Below are positions 1-8,324 of a stretch of 64,000 nt of DNA, one piece after another; positions within the stretch are counted from its first letter, which is position 1; each line of letters begins with the position of its first letter. The stretch is from Polaromonas sp. (lineage in GTDB: Bacteria > Pseudomonadota > Gammaproteobacteria > Burkholderiales > Burkholderiaceae_C): the NCBI RefSeq assembly GCF_029945895.1, contig NZ_JAQSDL010000112.1:1-64000 (forward strand). The letters are read 5' to 3'. The notes under the pieces are model-generated. The model was not told the origin of the DNA. It made no database searches and saw only the letters and a program-made list of their open reading frames with translations. A program made the position numbers and the translations under genes.

Positions 1-2
1 CC

Positions 3-218
3 AAATTCATGGGTCTGGTTGACAGCGCCGCCAAAAACGCGCCGGCCGGTTCCGAGTCCGCTGTGGCTGTGATGAAAAGCGCCGTGGCTGCCGCCACCAA
101 CGCTTTCGAGTCGGTCCAGAAGGCCGTCAAACAAGCCAGCGACATGGCCGAAGCCAACCTCACCGCCGTGACCAACACTGCCGTGAACGCCACCAAGACC
201 GCTTCCAAAAAGCGTTAA
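3..218 (+). CDS. Phasin family protein, C-terminal part (5' end outside window)
   Basis: The reading frame is open from the window edge to a TAA stop, so only the last ~71 residues are visible. They form a low-complexity, Ala/Lys/Thr/Val-rich amphipathic helix with no Cys or Trp, ending in a basic tail (ASKKR). This composition matches the C-terminus of PhaP-type phasins, which coat polyhydroxyalkanoate granules and are abundant in Comamonadaceae. An internal ATG lies at position 9, but phasins are usually about 180 residues, so the gene almost certainly starts upstream. The family call rests on composition and tail pattern only. Confidence 0.72.
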   Translation, partial: KFMGLVDSAAKNAPAGSESAVAVMKSAVAAATNAFESVQKAVKQASDMAEANLTAVTNTAVNATKTASKKR

Positions 219-265
219 TGAACAGGGCTTGAATTCGCTGGCCGAGCCGCCAGCTGGTTCAAGCG

Positions 266-286
266 GGGTTTGAAAAACTCAAACCC
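266..286 (+). other. Stem-loop in phasin 3' region
   Basis: A perfect 8-bp stem (GGGTTTGA at 266-273, TCAAACCC at 279-286) encloses a 5-nt loop. It lies between the phasin stop and the downstream terminator and has no T-run of its own, so an mRNA-stabilising hairpin is more likely than a terminator. The rest of 219-390 shows no gene. Confidence 0.4.
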
Positions 287-389
287 TACAGATTCCGGGG
301 CTTGCTGCCGATAAGTCATTGTCGGAGCAAAGTTCCCACCGGTTGTCTCCTCGGGTCCTTCCAGAAATCAAGTTTCACGGACCCCTTCA

Positions 390-419
390 AAGCCTGATCG
401 CAAGATCAGGCTTTTTTTT
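390..419 (+). terminator. Rho-independent terminator
   Basis: A 9-bp stem AGCCTGATC/GATCAGGCT (391-399 and 404-412) with a GCAA tetraloop is followed by seven or more T residues. It is the best terminator for the plus-strand phasin transcript, about 170 nt after the stop codon. Confidence 0.85.
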
Positions 420-422
420 GGC

Positions 423-477
423 AAAAAAAGCCTCCAGCCCTTGCTGGTAGTGCGCAAGAAGCTATCAAAAACAGAGC
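423..477 (+). repeat. Dispersed ~55-bp repeat, copy 1
   Basis: It carries the recurrent pattern CCTCCAGCCCTTGCTGG, then GCGCAAG, then AGCTATCAAAA. It sits just past the end of the minus-strand patatin gene. One of 14 copies in this window. Confidence 0.8.
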
Positions 478-478
478 A

Positions 479-1423
479 TCACCGGGCCGCGGTGCGCAAG
501 GTGTCCATCCTGGCCCGCAGCGCAGGCAGCGCCGCCTGCATCGCCGCGCGACCGGCATCGATGGCCCTTTGCCGGGCCGAGAAGTCGGCGCTTTTGAGGC
601 CCACCTGCGAGGGCTGCACCACTACATCGGCATCCTTCAACTCGTACTGGTTGATGCTTTTGCCCATGATGGCAAAGGTCTGCAGCAGGATCTGCAGCGT
701 GCCGTCGGCCGTGTTGGCTTCAGGCGGATTGGAGATATCGACGGCGATCACCAGCTCGGCGCCCATCTGGCGCGCAAAACGCACCGGCACCGGCGAGACC
801 AGGCCGCCGTCCACATACTCGCGACCATTGATTTTGACCGGCACAAACACCGCCGGCACGGCGCTCGACGCGCGCACGGCCATGCCGGTGTCGCCGCGCC
901 GGAACAGTACCGGCTGGCCGCTGCCCAGGTCCGTCGCCACGATGCCCAGCGGAATGGCCATGTTTTCCATCAGCCGGCCCGCCACCAGATCGTTCACATA
1001 ACGGCTCAGGGCCTCGCCCCGAAACATGCCGCGGCCAAAAATCGGCAGCATCCAGTCGGTGATCGCGACCTCTTCCATGGCCAGGGCCGTCTGCTGCAGC
1101 TGTGCGCTGTTTTTGCCGCTGGCATACAGCGCTGCGACCAGGCTGCCGGCCGAGGTGCCCACCACCACGGAGGGCCGGATGCCGGCCTCTTCCAGCACCG
1201 CAATCACGCCCACATGGGCAAAACCGCGTGCGGCCCCGCCACCCAGCGCCAGGCCGATACGCAGCGGGCGCTGGGCCGCAGTCCCGCTCACCGGCGCCTC
1301 CGGACCAGCCGGGCCTGTGGGCAGGCCGGCGCAACCCGCCAGCATGGCGAGCCCGGCGGCAACCGCAGCCAGTACCCCCCGGCGCCGCAGCCAGACCGCC
1401 GCCCGGCTCGCCAAAGTTTTCAT
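479..1423 (-). CDS. Patatin-like phospholipase, predicted lipoprotein (RssA-like)
   Basis: The 314-residue product starts at the ATG at 1423. This start is chosen because it gives a clean lipoprotein signal (Arg-rich n-region, hydrophobic core, lipobox LAGC with Cys at residue 31); longer in-frame starts would run through the promoter of the divergent gene. The patatin fold is shown by the Gly-rich oxyanion loop GGGAARG (61-67), the nucleophile elbow GTSAGS (Ser about 91) and the catalytic Asp in DGG (about 205). Ser/Asp-dyad lipid acyl hydrolases of this group cleave phospholipids. Lipidation would anchor it in a membrane facing the periplasm. The substrate is unknown. It is divergent from the Fe(III)-binding protein gene. 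Confidence 0.88.
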   Translation of the reverse strand: MKTLASRAAVWLRRRGVLAAVAAGLAMLAGCAGLPTGPAGPEAPVSGTAAQRPLRIGLALGGGAARGFAHVGVIAVLEEAGIRPSVVVGTSAGSLVAALYASGKNSAQLQQTALAMEEVAITDWMLPIFGRGMFRGEALSRYVNDLVAGRLMENMAIPLGIVATDLGSGQPVLFRRGDTGMAVRASSAVPAVFVPVKINGREYVDGGLVSPVPVRFARQMGAELVIAVDISNPPEANTADGTLQILLQTFAIMGKSINQYELKDADVVVQPSQVGLKSADFSARQRAIDAGRAAMQAALPALRARMDTLRTAAR

Positions 1424-1435
1424 GATCGCAAAGCT

Positions 1436-1456
1436 ATTGAGAATAATTCGCGTTTG
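1436..1456 (+). promoter_or_regulatory. Putative Fur box
   Basis: The 73-bp divergent gap holds TGAGAATAATTCGCGTTTG. It closely resembles the GAGAATNATTCGCATTT-type Fur sites seen upstream of iron-uptake genes in proteobacteria. The downstream plus-strand gene encodes a Fe(III)-binding protein, which fits. Whether the divergent lipase gene shares the control is not evident. Confidence 0.6.
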
Positions 1457-1496
1457 TATTACACTGACTTGCATTCCAACCTTCACAGCGAACACC

Positions 1497-2552
1497 ATGT
1501 TGAAAAAATCCCCGATTCTGGCCACCCTGGCTGTGGCTGCCACTCTGATGGGCGGCGCAGGCGGCGTCAGCGCGCAGGAACAGGTGGTCAACCTGTATTC
1601 TGCCCGCCACTACCAGACCGATGAGGCGCTTTACAGCAATTTCACCAAAACAACCGGTATCAAGATCAACCGCGTGGACGCCGACGATGCCGGCATCCTC
1701 GCGCGCCTGAAGGCCGAAGGCGCAGCCTCCCCGGCCGACGTGATCTTGCTGGTGGACGCCGCGCGGCTGGCCAAAGGCGACAGCGAAGGCCTGTTCCAGC
1801 CGATCAAGTCGCCCCTGCTGGAAAAGGCGATTCCGGCGCAGCTGCGTGCCCAGGCCACGCCGGAAGGCACGACCTGGTTCGGCTTTTCGACACGCGCCCG
1901 CCTCATCGTTTATGACAAGCTCAAGGTGAAAAAAGCCGACGTCGACACCTACGAAGAACTCGCCGACCCGAAAAACAAGGGCCTGCTGTGCACCCGTTCG
2001 GGCTCGCACCCCTACAACCTGTCGCTGTTCGGCGCCGTGACCGAGCACCTGGGCGCCATCAAGGCCGAAGAATGGCTCAAGGGCATGGTGGCCAACATGG
2101 CCCGCCCACCCAAGGGCGGCGACACCGACCAGATCAAGGGCGTGGCCAGCGGCGAATGCGGCATCGCGATCACCAACAGCTACTACCTCGCGCGCATCCT
2201 GCGGTCTTCCGCGCCGGAAGACAAGGCCATCGCCGACAGGGTCGGCGTGGTGTTTCCCAACCAGCAGTCCTGGGGCACCCATGTGAACATTGCCGGCGCG
2301 GCCGTTGCCAAAAACGCCAAGAACAGCGCCAATGCAGTGAAATTCATGGAGTACCTGGCCAGCCCCGACGCGCAGAACTACTTTGCCAACGGCAACAACG
2401 AGTGGCCCGTCGTCGCGGGTGTGAAGGTCAGCAACCCGGCCCTGCAGGCCATGTCGGGCGGCAGCTTCAAGTCCGAGACCATCCCGATCAGCACCGTCGG
2501 TGCCAACCAGGTGAAGGTGCAGCAGATGCTGGACCGCGTCGGCTACAAATAA
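1497..2552 (+). CDS. Fe(III) ABC transporter substrate-binding protein
   Basis: This 351-residue periplasmic protein starts MLKKS and has a signal peptide ending near VSAQE. The mature start VNLYSARHYQTDEALYSNFTK is typical of FbpA/FutA-type ferric-binding proteins. The Tyr pair in NSYYLARI corresponds to the iron-coordinating tyrosines of the family, and the QNYFANGNNEWPV segment near the C-terminus is also typical. The function is to capture periplasmic ferric ion for an ABC importer. No permease or ATPase gene is adjacent, so the rest of the transporter must be elsewhere. The Fur-like site just upstream supports iron-repressed expression. A terminator follows directly, so it is probably monocistronic. 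Confidence 0.9.
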   Translation: MLKKSPILATLAVAATLMGGAGGVSAQEQVVNLYSARHYQTDEALYSNFTKTTGIKINRVDADDAGILARLKAEGAASPADVILLVDAARLAKGDSEGLFQPIKSPLLEKAIPAQLRAQATPEGTTWFGFSTRARLIVYDKLKVKKADVDTYEELADPKNKGLLCTRSGSHPYNLSLFGAVTEHLGAIKAEEWLKGMVANMARPPKGGDTDQIKGVASGECGIAITNSYYLARILRSSAPEDKAIADRVGVVFPNQQSWGTHVNIAGAAVAKNAKNSANAVKFMEYLASPDAQNYFANGNNEWPVVAGVKVSNPALQAMSGGSFKSETIPISTVGANQVKVQQMLDRVGYK

Positions 2553-2572
2553 GCTGGCCCGTCTTCAGGAAA

Positions 2573-2601
2573 GAAAAAGCCCGGCCCGCCGGGCTTTTTT
2601 A
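2573..2601 (+). terminator. Rho-independent terminator
   Basis: AGCCCGGC and GCCGGGCT (2578-2585 and 2588-2595) form a strong stem followed by six T residues, 20 nt after the iron-binding-protein gene. Confidence 0.85.
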
Positions 2602-2635
2602 TGCGCGATTGTTATGCGTGATAATTGCCATTGAC

Positions 2636-2653
2636 GTTGACGTTAACGTCAAC
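2636..2653 (+). promoter_or_regulatory. Perfect 18-bp palindrome, candidate operator
   Basis: GTTGACGTTAACGTCAAC is a perfect palindrome 43 bp upstream of the SDR start, preceded by a further TTGACG half-site. The ACGT-centred arms resemble operators of MerR-family regulators of branched-chain amino-acid catabolism (LiuR type). No regulator gene lies nearby. Confidence 0.5.
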
Positions 2654-2696
2654 TCCGCAACACCCTCCCCCTCATCATTTCCCCAAGGAACATCTC

Positions 2697-3455
2697 ATGG
2701 ACATCGCAGGCAAAGTATTCATCGTCACCGGCGGCGCATCGGGTCTCGGCGAAGGCACGGCACGCATGCTGGCGGCCAAGGGCGGCAAGGTCGTGATTGC
2801 CGACATGCAGGTTGAAAAAGGCGAAGCCATCGCCAAAGACATCGGCGGCGCCTTCGTCACGTGCGACGTGAGCCAGGAAGCCGACGGCCAGGCGGTGGTC
2901 GCCAAGGCCGTGTCCATGGGCAAGCTCATGGGCCTGGTCAACTGCGCCGGCATTGCACCGGCCGAAAAAACCGTCGGCAAAAACGGCGCACACAACCTGG
3001 GCGTGTTCAGCAAAACCATCACGGTCAACCTGATCGGCAGCTTCAACATGATCCGCCTGGCCGCCGACGCTATGTGCAAAAACGAGCCCGAAGCCACCGG
3101 CGAGCGCGGCGTGATGATCTCCACCGCTTCCGTCGCGGCCTACGACGGCCAGATCGGCCAGGCCGCCTACAGCGCCTCCAAGGGCGGCATTGTCGGCATG
3201 ACCTTGCCGATCGCGCGCGACCTGGCGCGCAATGGCATCCGCAACATGACGATTGCGCCCGGCATCTTCGGCACCCCCATGATGTTCGGCATGCCCCAGG
3301 AAGTGCAGGACTCGCTGGCCGCCTCTGTGCCTTTCCCCAGCCGCCTGGGCACGCCGCAGGACTACGCCAAGCTCGCGCAGCACATCTTTGAAAACGACAT
3401 GCTCAATGGCGAAGTGATCCGTCTGGACGGCGCGATCCGCCTGGCACCGCGCTAA
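2697..3455 (+). CDS. SDR-family 3-hydroxyacyl-CoA dehydrogenase (type II, HSD17B10-like)
   Basis: The 252-residue product begins at an ATG preceded by an AAGGA ribosome site. It is a classical short-chain dehydrogenase: cofactor loop TGGASGLG (11-18), NCAG at about 82-85, and the catalytic set Ser145, Tyr158, Lys162 (YSASK). The segment [12 protein letters not shown] and the ending [16 protein letters not shown] match the type II 3-hydroxyacyl-CoA / 3-hydroxy-2-methylbutyryl-CoA dehydrogenases, which oxidise beta-hydroxyacyl-CoAs with NAD in isoleucine and fatty-acid breakdown. It stands alone between two terminators. The upstream palindrome suggests dedicated control. Confidence 0.88.
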   Translation: MDIAGKVFIVTGGASGLGEGTARMLAAKGGKVVIADMQVEKGEAIAKDIGGAFVTCDVSQEADGQAVVAKAVSMGKLMGLVNCAGIAPAEKTVGKNGAHNLGVFSKTITVNLIGSFNMIRLAADAMCKNEPEATGERGVMISTASVAAYDGQIGQAAYSASKGGIVGMTLPIARDLARNGIRNMTIAPGIFGTPMMFGMPQEVQDSLAASVPFPSRLGTPQDYAKLAQHIFENDMLNGEVIRLDGAIRLAPR

Positions 3456-3466
3456 GCCTCTCCCGC

Positions 3467-3525
3467 ATGCTATCGTATTGATAGCTTTTTGCGCCCGCCC
3501 TGTATGGACTGAAGGCCGATCTGAC
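3467..3525 (-). repeat. Dispersed ~55-bp repeat, copy 2 (reverse orientation)
   Basis: Read on the minus strand it shows the family pattern (GGCCTTCAGTCC, then GCGC, then AGCTATCAATACGATAGC). Its outer end overlaps the terminator arm that follows, so the repeat may contribute to the terminator. Confidence 0.7.
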
Positions 3526-3555
3526 TGTTAATCCAGGCAGACCGGCCTTTTTTTC
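3512..3555 (+). terminator. Rho-independent terminator
   Basis: AAGGCCGATCTG (3512-3523) pairs with CAGACCGGCCTT (3538-3549) with one mismatch and is followed by a T-run. It ends the SDR transcript. Confidence 0.75.
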
Positions 3556-3650
3556 TGCTGCTTACAAAATCGGCCTCCCCACCGGAGCTGACCCGGCTCC
3601 GCCCCACCGGGCTTGGGTTTACCATGGCGCCTTCCCCCACTGGAGAAGCC

Positions 3651-5531
3651 ATGAAAACCATCGCACATGCGTTCACGTTCAAGCGCCCCGCTTTCCCGTC
3701 ACCGCTTGCTGGCCTGGCCCTGTCTGCCGCCCTGCTGGTGGCCGGCTGCGCCACGGCACCGCCCTTTGCCTACAGCGTGCCGGCACAACCCGAAGGCGCT
3801 TCCGGCTACACCGAAAAACCCGGTTGGGCAACCAGCAAATTCGCCGTCGCTGCCGCCAACCCGCTGGCCACCGATGCCGGCTACCAGGTGCTCAAGGCCG
3901 GCGGCTCGGCGATCGACGCGGCGATTGCCGTGCAGATGGTGCTCACGCTGGTCGAGCCGCAATCGAGCGGCATAGGCGGCGGCGCGTTCCTGCTGCATGC
4001 CAGCGGCGGCAAGGTCGAGGCTTTTGACGGCCGCGAAACCGCGCCGGCTGCCGCCGACGAAAAACTCTTCATCGGTGCCGACGGCAAACCCTTGGCCTTC
4101 ATCGACGGCGTGGTGGGCGGCCGCTCGGTCGGCGTGCCGGGCACGGTGCGCATGCTGGAGATGGCGCACCAACAATACGGCAAGCTGCCCTGGGCGCAGC
4201 TGTTTGTGCCGGCCATCACCCTGGCCGAAGGCGGCTTCAAGGTCAGTGCACGGCTGGCCACCCTGCTGAAAACCGAGCCGCACCTGAAAAAAGACCCGGT
4301 CGCCGCCGCTTACTTTTACCAGCCCAATGGCGAACCGCTGGCCGCCGGCAGCACCCTGCGCAACCAGCCGCTGGCCGATGTGCTGAAAAAAATCGCCGCC
4401 GGTGGCTCCAGGGCCCTGCTCGAAGGCGACGTCGCCCAGGCCATCGTGAGCAAGGTACAAAGCCACCCGACCAACCCCGGCAAATTGAGCCTGGCCGACC
4501 TGGCCGGCTACCAGGCCAGAAAACGCGAGCCGATCTGCCACGACTACCGCGCGCAGGCGCGCGACTACCGCATCTGCGGCATGCCGCCGCCCAGCTCGGG
4601 CGCGATTGCGGTCGGGCAGATCCTGGGCATCCTGAACAACACGCCCGCTGCCACGCTGGGCCTGGTCACCGGCACGGGCGGCGACGGGACAACGCCCGCG
4701 CCTACGCCTTCTGCCGACTGGCTGCACCTGTACACCGAAGCCTCGCGCCTGGCCTTTGCCGACCGCGCGCAGTACCTGGCTGACCCCGACTTCGTGCAGC
4801 CGCCTGCGGGCAACTGGATGAGCCTGCTGGACCCCGCCTACCTGGCCGAACGCGCCAAGCTGATCACCACCCAGCCCGGCGGACAAAGCATGAAGGTCGC
4901 CAAGCCCGGCACCCCGGGCGGCACACGCCTGGCCTATGCCCCCATGCCCGAGCAGCCCGAATACGGTACCTCGCACATCAGCATCGTCGATTCATTCGGC
5001 AATGCGATTGCGATGACCACCACCATCGAAGACGCCTTCGGCGCACGCCAGATGGTCAGGGGCTTTTTGCTGAACAACGAACTGACCGACTTCAGCTTCG
5101 CGCCCACCGATGCCGATGGCAAGCCCGTGGCCAACCGCGTGCAGCCGGGCAAGCGCCCGCGTTCGTCGATGGCGCCCACCCTGGTGTTCGACAAGGCCAC
5201 CGGCCAGCTGGTGATGAGCGGCGGCAGCCCGGGCGGCGCGCTGATCATCCACTACACCGCCAAGACGCTGTACGGCGTGTTGAACTGGGGCCTGATGCCG
5301 CAGCAGGCCATCAACCTGCCCAACTTCGCCTCGCTCAATGGCCCGACCCTGCTGGAGGAAAAGCGCTTTGCGCCGGCCACCGTCGACGCGCTGAAAGCCC
5401 GCGGTGCTGAAGTGCGCGAGATGGCCATGACCAGCGGCCTGCAGGCGATCACCCGCGGCCAGGCGCACGGCACGCCGTTGTGGCTGGGCGGCGCCGACCC
5501 GCGCCGTGAAGGCGTGGTGATGGGCGACTGA
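3651..5531 (+). CDS. ggt: Gamma-glutamyltransferase, predicted lipoprotein
   Basis: The start at 3651 follows a GGAG motif and gives a signal peptide ending in the lipobox LVAGC, so this 626-residue enzyme is probably membrane-anchored on the periplasmic side rather than freely soluble like the E. coli enzyme. Ntn-hydrolase hallmarks are present: the autoprocessing/catalytic Thr in EYGTSHIS (about residue 440), the RPRSSMAPT segment and the oxyanion-hole motif SGGSPGG. The enzyme cleaves the gamma-glutamyl bond of glutathione and related peptides after self-cleavage into large and small subunits. An alternative ATG nine codons upstream lacks a ribosome site. The gene is followed by a convergent yihY-like gene. 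Confidence 0.93.
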   Translation: MKTIAHAFTFKRPAFPSPLAGLALSAALLVAGCATAPPFAYSVPAQPEGASGYTEKPGWATSKFAVAAANPLATDAGYQVLKAGGSAIDAAIAVQMVLTLVEPQSSGIGGGAFLLHASGGKVEAFDGRETAPAAADEKLFIGADGKPLAFIDGVVGGRSVGVPGTVRMLEMAHQQYGKLPWAQLFVPAITLAEGGFKVSARLATLLKTEPHLKKDPVAAAYFYQPNGEPLAAGSTLRNQPLADVLKKIAAGGSRALLEGDVAQAIVSKVQSHPTNPGKLSLADLAGYQARKREPICHDYRAQARDYRICGMPPPSSGAIAVGQILGILNNTPAATLGLVTGTGGDGTTPAPTPSADWLHLYTEASRLAFADRAQYLADPDFVQPPAGNWMSLLDPAYLAERAKLITTQPGGQSMKVAKPGTPGGTRLAYAPMPEQPEYGTSHISIVDSFGNAIAMTTTIEDAFGARQMVRGFLLNNELTDFSFAPTDADGKPVANRVQPGKRPRSSMAPTLVFDKATGQLVMSGGSPGGALIIHYTAKTLYGVLNWGLMPQQAINLPNFASLNGPTLLEEKRFAPATVDALKARGAEVREMAMTSGLQAITRGQAHGTPLWLGGADPRREGVVMGD

Positions 5532-5534
5532 TAA

Positions 5535-5590
5535 CAAAAAGTGGCTACAGCCCTTGCCTGACGGTCGCAAGCAGCTATTTTTTTGGTAGC
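5535..5590 (+). repeat. Dispersed ~55-bp repeat, copy 3
   Basis: It contains GGCTACAGCCCTTGCC, then CGCAAGCAGCTAT. It lies between convergent ggt and the yihY-like gene, and its AGCTA segment supplies the TAG stop of the latter. Confidence 0.78.
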
Positions 5591-6486
5591 GCGCTGGTCC
5601 GCATCGGCTCGGCCGGTGCGTCCTGCTTGCCGGTGCCTATGCGTTCGTACTCCGAAATCACCTGCGCGCCCAGCAACAGCAGCGTCGCGGCCAACTCCAG
5701 GCTCAGCAGGACAATGATGGCCGTGGTCAGCGAGCCGTACACCAGGCCAACCTGTGACAAGGTGCCAAAGTACCAGACCAGCAGATGGCGCGTCACTTCC
5801 CACAGCAGCGCCGCCGTGATGCCGCCAATCAGCGCGTGCCGCCACGACAGCTTGCCGACCGGCATCACCATGTAGACCGAGGTCAGCACAAAAATCTCGC
5901 CGGCCAGGCCCAGCAGGTAGAGCAACACGCCCGAAAAACCGCTGAGCGACCAGCTGTAGCCCAGAAACTCCAGGCTCTGGTCGCCCAGGGCCTGAAAGCT
6001 GCCGGAAACAAGCGTCACCAGCAGCAGGCCCACACCCAGGCACAGGATGTAGACGTAAGGCAGCAACGCGGACACCAGGAAACGGCGGCGCCGTATCGCC
6101 ACGCGGTGCAGAAAAATCACCGACATCGCGTTTTCCAGCACCGTAAAGGCCAGCGAGCTGAAAAACAGCATGGTGGCCAGCAGCACCCAGCCCATCAGCT
6201 CGCGATGGGCGAGAAAGTTTTCCAGCTCGCCCACGATGAAGTCAGCCTGGCCCGGCGCCAGCCAGCCGATGTAGCGCCCCAGCGCCTCCAGCAGCGCCGA
6301 CTGGTCGATCACATGCGACAGCGCAATCGCCATCAGGATCAGCAGCGGCACAATCGACAGCAAGGCGTAATACGCGACCGCCCCCGCCAGCAGCAGGCCC
6401 TGGTTGGCGCGAAAGCCCAGCAACACGCGCAGCGCAAAGGCGCCGGGGTGGCGGATCACGTAGGCGGCCTGGGGTCCGGGGGTCAT
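5575..6486 (-). CDS. YihY/BrkB family inner-membrane protein
   Basis: The 303-residue protein has about six hydrophobic segments and the family pattern near the N-terminus (GLLLAGAVAYYALLSIVPLLILM) and in the centre (LPYVYILCLGVGLLLVT). This family was once annotated as ribonuclease BN by mistake; its true role is unknown. The C-terminal 20 residues are hydrophilic (EPMRTSALPKK), and the stop codon lies inside a dispersed repeat, so the tail may have been altered by the repeat. It is convergent with ggt. Confidence 0.88.
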   Translation of the reverse strand: MTPGPQAAYVIRHPGAFALRVLLGFRANQGLLLAGAVAYYALLSIVPLLILMAIALSHVIDQSALLEALGRYIGWLAPGQADFIVGELENFLAHRELMGWVLLATMLFFSSLAFTVLENAMSVIFLHRVAIRRRRFLVSALLPYVYILCLGVGLLLVTLVSGSFQALGDQSLEFLGYSWSLSGFSGVLLYLLGLAGEIFVLTSVYMVMPVGKLSWRHALIGGITAALLWEVTRHLLVWYFGTLSQVGLVYGSLTTAIIVLLSLELAATLLLLGAQVISEYERIGTGKQDAPAEPMRTSALPKK

Positions 6487-6507
6487 GGCAGCGGCCCGTC
6501 AGTCAGT

Positions 6508-6562
6508 AAAAAAGCGCCAAAACCCTTGCCAGACAAGCGCAAGCTGCTATTGTTAAAGTAGC
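6508..6562 (+). repeat. Dispersed ~55-bp repeat, copy 4
   Basis: AAAACCCTTGCCAGACAAGCGCAAGCTGCTAT followed by a TAGCA arm. It fills most of the gap between two minus-strand genes (yihY-like start and acyl-CoA ligase end). Confidence 0.72.
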
Positions 6563-6574
6563 AGTTCGGCCCGG

Positions 6575-8221
6575 TCATACGTCAATCGCCGCCGCCGATC
6601 CGGCCAGCTTGCGCAGCTCGAACTTCTGGATCTTGCCGGTGCTCGTCTTGGGCAACTCACCGAACACCACCGCGCGCGGCACCTTGAAGCCGGCCAGGTG
6701 CTTCTTGCAGTGCGCCACGATATCCTCCTTGGTCGCCGTCGCCCCGGCCTTGAGCTCGACAAAGGCGCAGGGGGTTTCGCCCCAGCGTTCGTCGGGCTTG
6801 GCCACCACGGCGGCGGCCAGCACGTCGGGGTGGCGGTACAGCACGTCCTCGACCTCGATCGAGGAGATGTTCTCGCCGCCCGAGATGATCACATCCTTGC
6901 TGCGGTCCTTGATCTTGATGTAGCCGTCGGGGTACATCACCGCCAGGTCGCCGCTGTGGAACCAGCCCCCGGCAAAAGCCTCTTCGGTCGCTTTGGGGTT
7001 CTTCAGGTAACCCTTCATCGCGATGTTGCCGCGGAACATGATCTCGCCCATGGTCTCGCCGTCTTGCGGCACCGGCTGCAGGGTCTGCGAATCGAGAACC
7101 CGCACATCCCGCTCCAGGTGGTAACGCACGCCCTGGCGCGCGTTGAGGCGCGCGCGCTCGCCGATGTCAAGCAGCTCCCAGCCGTCCTGCGCCGCGCACA
7201 CCGTGGCCGGGCCGTAGACCTCGGTCAGGCCGTAGACATGGGTGAGGTCAAACCCGAGCGCCTCCATGCCCTCGATCATGGACGCCGGCGGCGCCGCACC
7301 GGCCACCATGGCCTTGACGCCGCGCGGCAGGCCCTGCTTCATGCTGGCCGGCGAGTTGACCAGCAGGCCGTGCACGATGGGCGCGCCGCAGTAATGCGTC
7401 ACGCCATGCTGGCGGATCGCGTCAAAAATCGCCTGCGGCTCAACCCGACGCAGGCACACATTGACACCGGCGCGTGCCGCCACCGTCCACGGGAAACACC
7501 AGCCGTTGCAGTGAAACATCGGCAGCGTCCACAGGTAGACCGCGTGTTTGGGCATGTCCCATTCGAGGATGTTGGACACCGCATTGAGCGCCGCGCCGCG
7601 GTGGTGGTAAACCACGCCCTTGGGGTTGCCGGTGGTACCGCTGGTGTAGTTCAGCGCAATCGCGTCCCATTCGTCGTCGGGCTGGCGCCAGGCAAAACCC
7701 GCGTCTCCGCTGGCCAGAAACTCGTCGTAAGCGATGCTGCCGATACGCTCGACCGGCCCGGTGTAGAGCGCGTCTTCCACGTCGATGACCAGCAGCGGCG
7801 CGCCCGACTGGCGCAGGGCCAGCGCTTTTTTCATGACGCCGGCGAACTCGGAATCAACGATGACCACTTTTGCCTCGCCGTGGTCCAGCATGAAGGCAAT
7901 GGTTTCGGGGTCGAGACGGGTGTTCAGCGCATTGAGCACCGCACCCAGCACCGGAATGCCGAAATGCGCCTCCACCATGGGCGGGGTGTTGGGCAGCATC
8001 ACGGCCACCGTGTCGCCCTTGCCGATGCCGCGCTGCTGCAGCGCACTGGCCAGTTGCCGGCAGCGTGTGAAGACCTCGGACCAGCTGCGGCGCAGACCGC
8101 CATGCACCACCGCCAGCCGGTCCGGGTAGACCTCGGCGCTGCGTTCGATGAATGACAGCGGCGACAGCGCGGCGTAGTTCGCCTCGCTGCGGGGCAGGTC
8201 CTGGTCAAAAATGCTGGGCAT
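6575..8221 (-). CDS. AMP-dependent acyl-CoA synthetase
   Basis: This 548-residue ANL-superfamily enzyme starts MPSIFDQDL at 8221 with a GAGGAG ribosome site five to seven bases upstream. The adenylation motifs YTSGTTGNPKGV, GLTEVYGP and the hinge/C-domain IKDRSKDVIISGGENIS are intact, as is the catalytic Lys in TSTGKIQKFELR. It activates a carboxylic acid to its CoA thioester through an acyl-adenylate. The N-terminus and spacing resemble the medium-chain / methylmercaptopropionate-CoA ligase (DmdB-like) group, but the substrate cannot be fixed from sequence. It is divergent from dnaG. Confidence 0.9.
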   Translation of the reverse strand: MPSIFDQDLPRSEANYAALSPLSFIERSAEVYPDRLAVVHGGLRRSWSEVFTRCRQLASALQQRGIGKGDTVAVMLPNTPPMVEAHFGIPVLGAVLNALNTRLDPETIAFMLDHGEAKVVIVDSEFAGVMKKALALRQSGAPLLVIDVEDALYTGPVERIGSIAYDEFLASGDAGFAWRQPDDEWDAIALNYTSGTTGNPKGVVYHHRGAALNAVSNILEWDMPKHAVYLWTLPMFHCNGWCFPWTVAARAGVNVCLRRVEPQAIFDAIRQHGVTHYCGAPIVHGLLVNSPASMKQGLPRGVKAMVAGAAPPASMIEGMEALGFDLTHVYGLTEVYGPATVCAAQDGWELLDIGERARLNARQGVRYHLERDVRVLDSQTLQPVPQDGETMGEIMFRGNIAMKGYLKNPKATEEAFAGGWFHSGDLAVMYPDGYIKIKDRSKDVIISGGENISSIEVEDVLYRHPDVLAAAVVAKPDERWGETPCAFVELKAGATATKEDIVAHCKKHLAGFKVPRAVVFGELPKTSTGKIQKFELRKLAGSAAAIDV

Positions 8222-8324
8222 CAAAATCTCCTCGGGGTTGGCGGACTGTACAGCCATGGTAGCCGCAGCCTGGCGTCCGGCCCTTGACCCGCCTCACGTC
8301 CGACGCTGGAGGCACAATACAGCC

